Shown here piece after piece: positions 31,546-34,104 of a stretch of DNA of 34,104 bases. Position numbers and translations under genes: made by a program. The notes beneath the pieces are model-generated. The model did no database searches. It was given only the letters and a program-made list of their open reading frames with translations, and was not told where the DNA came from. The stretch's first letter is position 1, and every line of letters begins with the position of its first letter. Source of the DNA: JBPBQZ01 sp050955105 (GTDB taxonomy: Bacteria > Pseudomonadota > Gammaproteobacteria > Burkholderiales > Burkholderiaceae); contig JBPBQZ010000142.1 of assembly GCA_050955105.1 (NCBI GenBank), positions 1-34,104 on the forward strand. The letters run 5' to 3'.

Positions 31546-32691
31546 ATGATCGATTTCGAACTCTCCCCGGCAGACCAGGCGCTCGTGAACGAGGCGCATG
31601 CCCAAGCGGAGCTCGTGCGCAAATACGCGCGCCATTACGAAAAGAACGAAAACGAAATTCCGCCGCGCGAATTTCCCGAGGCCAAGGATCGCCCGGACCC
31701 GTTCGCGCAGCGCCTGGACCGCGCAGGCGAGATCAGCGGCAAGGCGATGGTCGAGACGCTGCTGCATCTCGAATTGTTCTGGGGTGACCCGATGCCGCTG
31801 CGTGTGCCGAACCTGAGCCTGGGCAATCACGTGCTGACGGCAGCGGGCACGCCTGAACAAATCGCCAAGTGGGGCGGCGGCCGCATCTCGATTGCCATCA
31901 CCGAACCGGGCGCCGGGTCCGACCCGGCGAACATCCGCACCACCGCCGTGTTCGATGCCGCGACCGATGAATGGGTCATCAACGGTGAGAAGATTTTCAT
32001 CACCTATGCGGGGGATGCCGACTCGGTGATGATTTTTGCGAAGATCAAGGTCGATGCGGAGAAGTGGCTGTTCGGCACCTTCGTTATTGAAAAAGGCCGC
32101 CCTGGTTTCAGCGTAGGCCCGCAGCTCAAAAAGATGGGGCTGCGCGCCGAAGACACCGCCGGCCTGGTATTCGAGAATGTCCGCATCCCGAAAATCAACC
32201 ATGTCGACGGCGACTTCAAGTCCATTTTCGCGGTCTTCAACTTTTCGCGGCCGATCGTCGCCGCCTGCGGCTTGGGCACCTCGCGCGCGATGCTGGACGT
32301 GGTACGCGAGAAGCTCGCGGAACAGGGCGTGCAGGTGGATTATCGTGCCGGCTTGAGCGGCCAGTCGGCGATCGCCGATCGCTTGCTGAAGCTGGAAGCG
32401 GAATACGAAGCGACCTGGTTGTCGGTGATGCGCGCAAAATGGCTGGAAGACGAGCATCAGGCTGTGAAGGTCGAGGCATCGATGGCCAAGGCGATGGGCG
32501 GCCAGTGCTCACGGCGTATCTCGCAAGAAGCGCTCGAATTGCTCGGCCCCTGTGCGCTGACCGATGAACTGCCTTTGGAAAAGCGCTTCCGCGACGCACG
32601 CATTTTCGATATCTACGAAGGTCCGGGCGAAGTGCAGCGCTTGCTGATCGCGCGCTACCTGCTGAACTACACGCAGAAGGACTTGCGCTAG
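31546..32691 (+). CDS. Acyl-CoA dehydrogenase
   Basis: This FAD enzyme oxidises acyl-CoA to 2-enoyl-CoA. The 381-residue protein shows the canonical middle-domain signature IAITEPGAGSDPANIRTTA, then WVINGEKIFITYAGDADSVMIFAK, GLRAEDTAGLVFENVRIP and the flavin-site helix. The C-terminal RFRDARIFDIYEGPGEVQRLLIARYLL carries the catalytic Glu in IYEGPGE. The N-terminal domain has a charged segment (RKYARHYEKNENEIPPRE), and LFWGDPMPLRVPNLSLGNHVL follows it. It is the second gene of a plus-strand operon with the short homologue before it and a CoA ligase after it, which suggests activation and dehydrogenation of one acid class. Substrate cannot be told. Confidence 0.95.
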   Translation: MIDFELSPADQALVNEAHAQAELVRKYARHYEKNENEIPPREFPEAKDRPDPFAQRLDRAGEISGKAMVETLLHLELFWGDPMPLRVPNLSLGNHVLTAAGTPEQIAKWGGGRISIAITEPGAGSDPANIRTTAVFDAATDEWVINGEKIFITYAGDADSVMIFAKIKVDAEKWLFGTFVIEKGRPGFSVGPQLKKMGLRAEDTAGLVFENVRIPKINHVDGDFKSIFAVFNFSRPIVAACGLGTSRAMLDVVREKLAEQGVQVDYRAGLSGQSAIADRLLKLEAEYEATWLSVMRAKWLEDEHQAVKVEASMAKAMGGQCSRRISQEALELLGPCALTDELPLEKRFRDARIFDIYEGPGEVQRLLIARYLLNYTQKDLR

Positions 32692-32750
32692 TTGCAACGC
32701 GGGCCTCAACGGCCCGCCACGGGCATGCGCGCGGACGACAGGTAAATGGC

Positions 32751-32786
32751 GGGGGCGATCGATTCATCGAGCGCCCCTTTGCTTTT
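32751..32786 (+). terminator. Terminator-like hairpin between the dehydrogenase and ligase genes
   Basis: GGGGCG (32752-32757) and CGCCCC (32772-32777) form a stem that continues, after one mismatch, with four more pairs around a TTCA loop, followed by TTTGCTTTT. A second hairpin, GCGGGCC/GGCCCGC (32699-32717), lies just before it. Together they may reduce read-through into the ligase gene; the T-run is interrupted, so partial termination or attenuation is likelier than a full stop. Confidence 0.45.
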
Positions 32787-32820
32787 AGCGAAAGCAGGAA
32801 TAACAACAAGGAGACATGCA

Positions 32821-34104
32821 ATGGATGGATCGGTAACGGATATGTCGCTGATCATATCCGGGCTGCTCGAGCATGGCGCCGAGAATTTCGGCGACACCGA
32901 GGTCGTTACCCGGGAGGTGGATGGCAGCATCCAGCGCTACGGCTATGCGGACGCGAATGTGCGCGCAAAACGTCTGGCGTCTACGCTGGCGCGACGCGGC
33001 GTGGGCGCGGCTTCGCGGGTGGCGACATTGGCCTGGAACACGCGCCGTCATTTCGAGATGTTCTATGCGGCGCCGGGCATCGGCGCCTTGTTGCATACGG
33101 TGAACCCGCGCCTGTCGGCGGAACATCTGGTCTACATCATCAACGATGCGCGTGACGAATATCTGTTCGTCGATCCGCAGACCATCACGATGGCCGAACA
33201 GATCGCCGCGCAGTTGTGGAGCGTGCATACCTATGTGTTCATGGGCGAGAAAAACGAGATGCCCACCACGACGCTGCCGAACCTGCTGAACTATGAAGCG
33301 CTGGTGGCGGAGGGCGATGCGGCTTTCGAGTGGCCGGACCTGGACGAACGCACGCCGGCGGTGGTTTGCTACACGTCGGGTACGACAGGCCAGCCCAAAG
33401 GCGTGGTCTACACGCACCGCTCCATCGTGCTGCAAAGCTTCATGGGCAATATGTTCAACCTGCCCGGCACCACCAATGGCGAACGCCAGGTGCTGCTGGC
33501 GCTGGCACCGATGTTCCATGCGACGGCCTGGAACTTTCCGTTCATCGGCCCGCTGATCGGCGCCAAGATCGTTTTTCCGGGACGCAATATGGAGCCGGAA
33601 AAGATCTATGAATTACTTGAGCAGGAGCAGGTGACGCGTGCCGGCGGCGTACCGTCGATCTGGGTGATTCTCACCGACTGGATGGAAGCCAACGGTAAGC
33701 AGTTCAGTTCGCTCAAGCACGCGATCGGCGCCGGCTCGACGGTTTCGCAATCGGTGATTCAATCGTTGCTGGACAAGGGCCTGGAGGTGTATCAAACCTG
33801 GGGCATGACCGAAATTCCGCATGCGAGCAGCGGCTTGCTCAAGCCCGGCCATGATCAACTATCGTCCGCCGAGCAACTGCGTTACCGAAGCAAATCGGGC
33901 CGCGCTATTTATGGGATGCGACTGAAGCTGGTGGATGACGCGGGCAAGACCTTGCCGCGCGATGGCGTAACCGCCGGCCACTTGCGCGTGAAGGGTTTGT
34001 GGGCCGCCGCGTCTTATCTGAATAAGCCCGAGGTGCAGGCGCTGGATGAGCAGGGATGGATGATTACCGGCGATATTGCCACCATCGACCAGCATGGCTA
34101 TATG
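32821..34104 (+). CDS. AMP-forming acyl-CoA ligase, 3' end outside the window
   Basis: This is an adenylate-forming enzyme that joins an acid to coenzyme A. 428 codons are open from the ATG at 32821 to the window edge, with AAGGAG 7 bases before the start. Motifs are the P-loop VCYTSGTTGQPKGVVYTHRS, the conserved APMFHATAW, YQTWGMTEIPHASS with the A5 signature, and the hinge-region ITGDIATIDQHGYM just before the edge. The Thr-Glu pair of A5 is intact. The catalytic lysine domain lies beyond the window. The sequence style (MFHATAWNFPF, VNPRLSAEHLVYIINDA) is that of medium- to long-chain ligases such as AlkK. It is third in the plus-strand operon and may supply acyl-CoA to the two dehydrogenases. 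Confidence 0.93.
   Translation, partial: MDGSVTDMSLIISGLLEHGAENFGDTEVVTREVDGSIQRYGYADANVRAKRLASTLARRGVGAASRVATLAWNTRRHFEMFYAAPGIGALLHTVNPRLSAEHLVYIINDARDEYLFVDPQTITMAEQIAAQLWSVHTYVFMGEKNEMPTTTLPNLLNYEALVAEGDAAFEWPDLDERTPAVVCYTSGTTGQPKGVVYTHRSIVLQSFMGNMFNLPGTTNGERQVLLALAPMFHATAWNFPFIGPLIGAKIVFPGRNMEPEKIYELLEQEQVTRAGGVPSIWVILTDWMEANGKQFSSLKHAIGAGSTVSQSVIQSLLDKGLEVYQTWGMTEIPHASSGLLKPGHDQLSSAEQLRYRSKSGRAIYGMRLKLVDDAGKTLPRDGVTAGHLRVKGLWAAASYLNKPEVQALDEQGWMITGDIATIDQHGYM

Overview
The window reads as a chromosomal segment of a high-GC betaproteobacterium, most probably Burkholderiaceae. The evidence is the gene order secA / dciA / lpxC / peroxiredoxin / ftsZ-ftsA-ftsQ-ddlB-murC-murG-ftsW-murD-mraY-murF-murE-ftsI-ftsL-rsmH-mraZ followed by coq7, and protein sequences close to what I know of Burkholderia-type orthologues (SecA, MraY, FtsW, MraZ, Coq7). 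I cannot name the genus from sequence alone.

Left part (1-2.3 kb): the 5' end of secA runs off the left edge on the minus strand. It is divergent from dciA (replicative helicase loader), which converges on lpxC (lipid A synthesis).

Central part (2.5-21.2 kb): a complete division and cell-wall (dcw) cluster lies on the minus strand. It makes the cytoplasmic peptidoglycan precursor (MurC, D, E, F and Ddl), the lipid-linked intermediates (MraY, MurG), the septal synthase pair (FtsW, FtsI) and the divisome scaffold (FtsL, FtsQ, FtsA, FtsZ). Most junctions from rsmH to ddlB are 4-base ATGA or GTGA overlaps, so translation is probably coupled. Transcription probably starts upstream of mraZ at a TTGACC-17-TAAAGT promoter that overlaps four GTG boxes spaced exactly 10 bp apart, the expected MraZ operator. 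Several proteins here (FtsL, MurE, MurF, MurG, MurD) carry extra Ala/Ser/Thr-rich segments.

Right part (21.5-34.1 kb): coq7 (ubiquinone synthesis), fadD (long-chain acyl-CoA ligase) and a single-subunit molybdopterin oxidoreductase lie on the minus strand, and an M20 amidohydrolase lies on the plus strand. Next comes an accessory island of visibly lower GC with a large Tat-type lipoprotein. Its mature part closely resembles domain I of insecticidal Cry delta-endotoxins, followed by a probable beta-prism region. Beside it is a 60-70 residue lipoprotein whose signal peptide is paralogous to that of the Cry-like protein, probably a truncated copy. This pair is the most notable content of the window. 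The right end is a plus-strand acyl-CoA metabolism operon: a non-canonical short acyl-CoA dehydrogenase, a canonical acyl-CoA dehydrogenase and an AMP-forming acyl-CoA ligase cut by the window edge. It is preceded by a good sigma-70 promoter with a perfect inverted repeat between its -35 and -10 elements. I saw no tRNA, rRNA, CRISPR array, insertion sequence or prophage gene.
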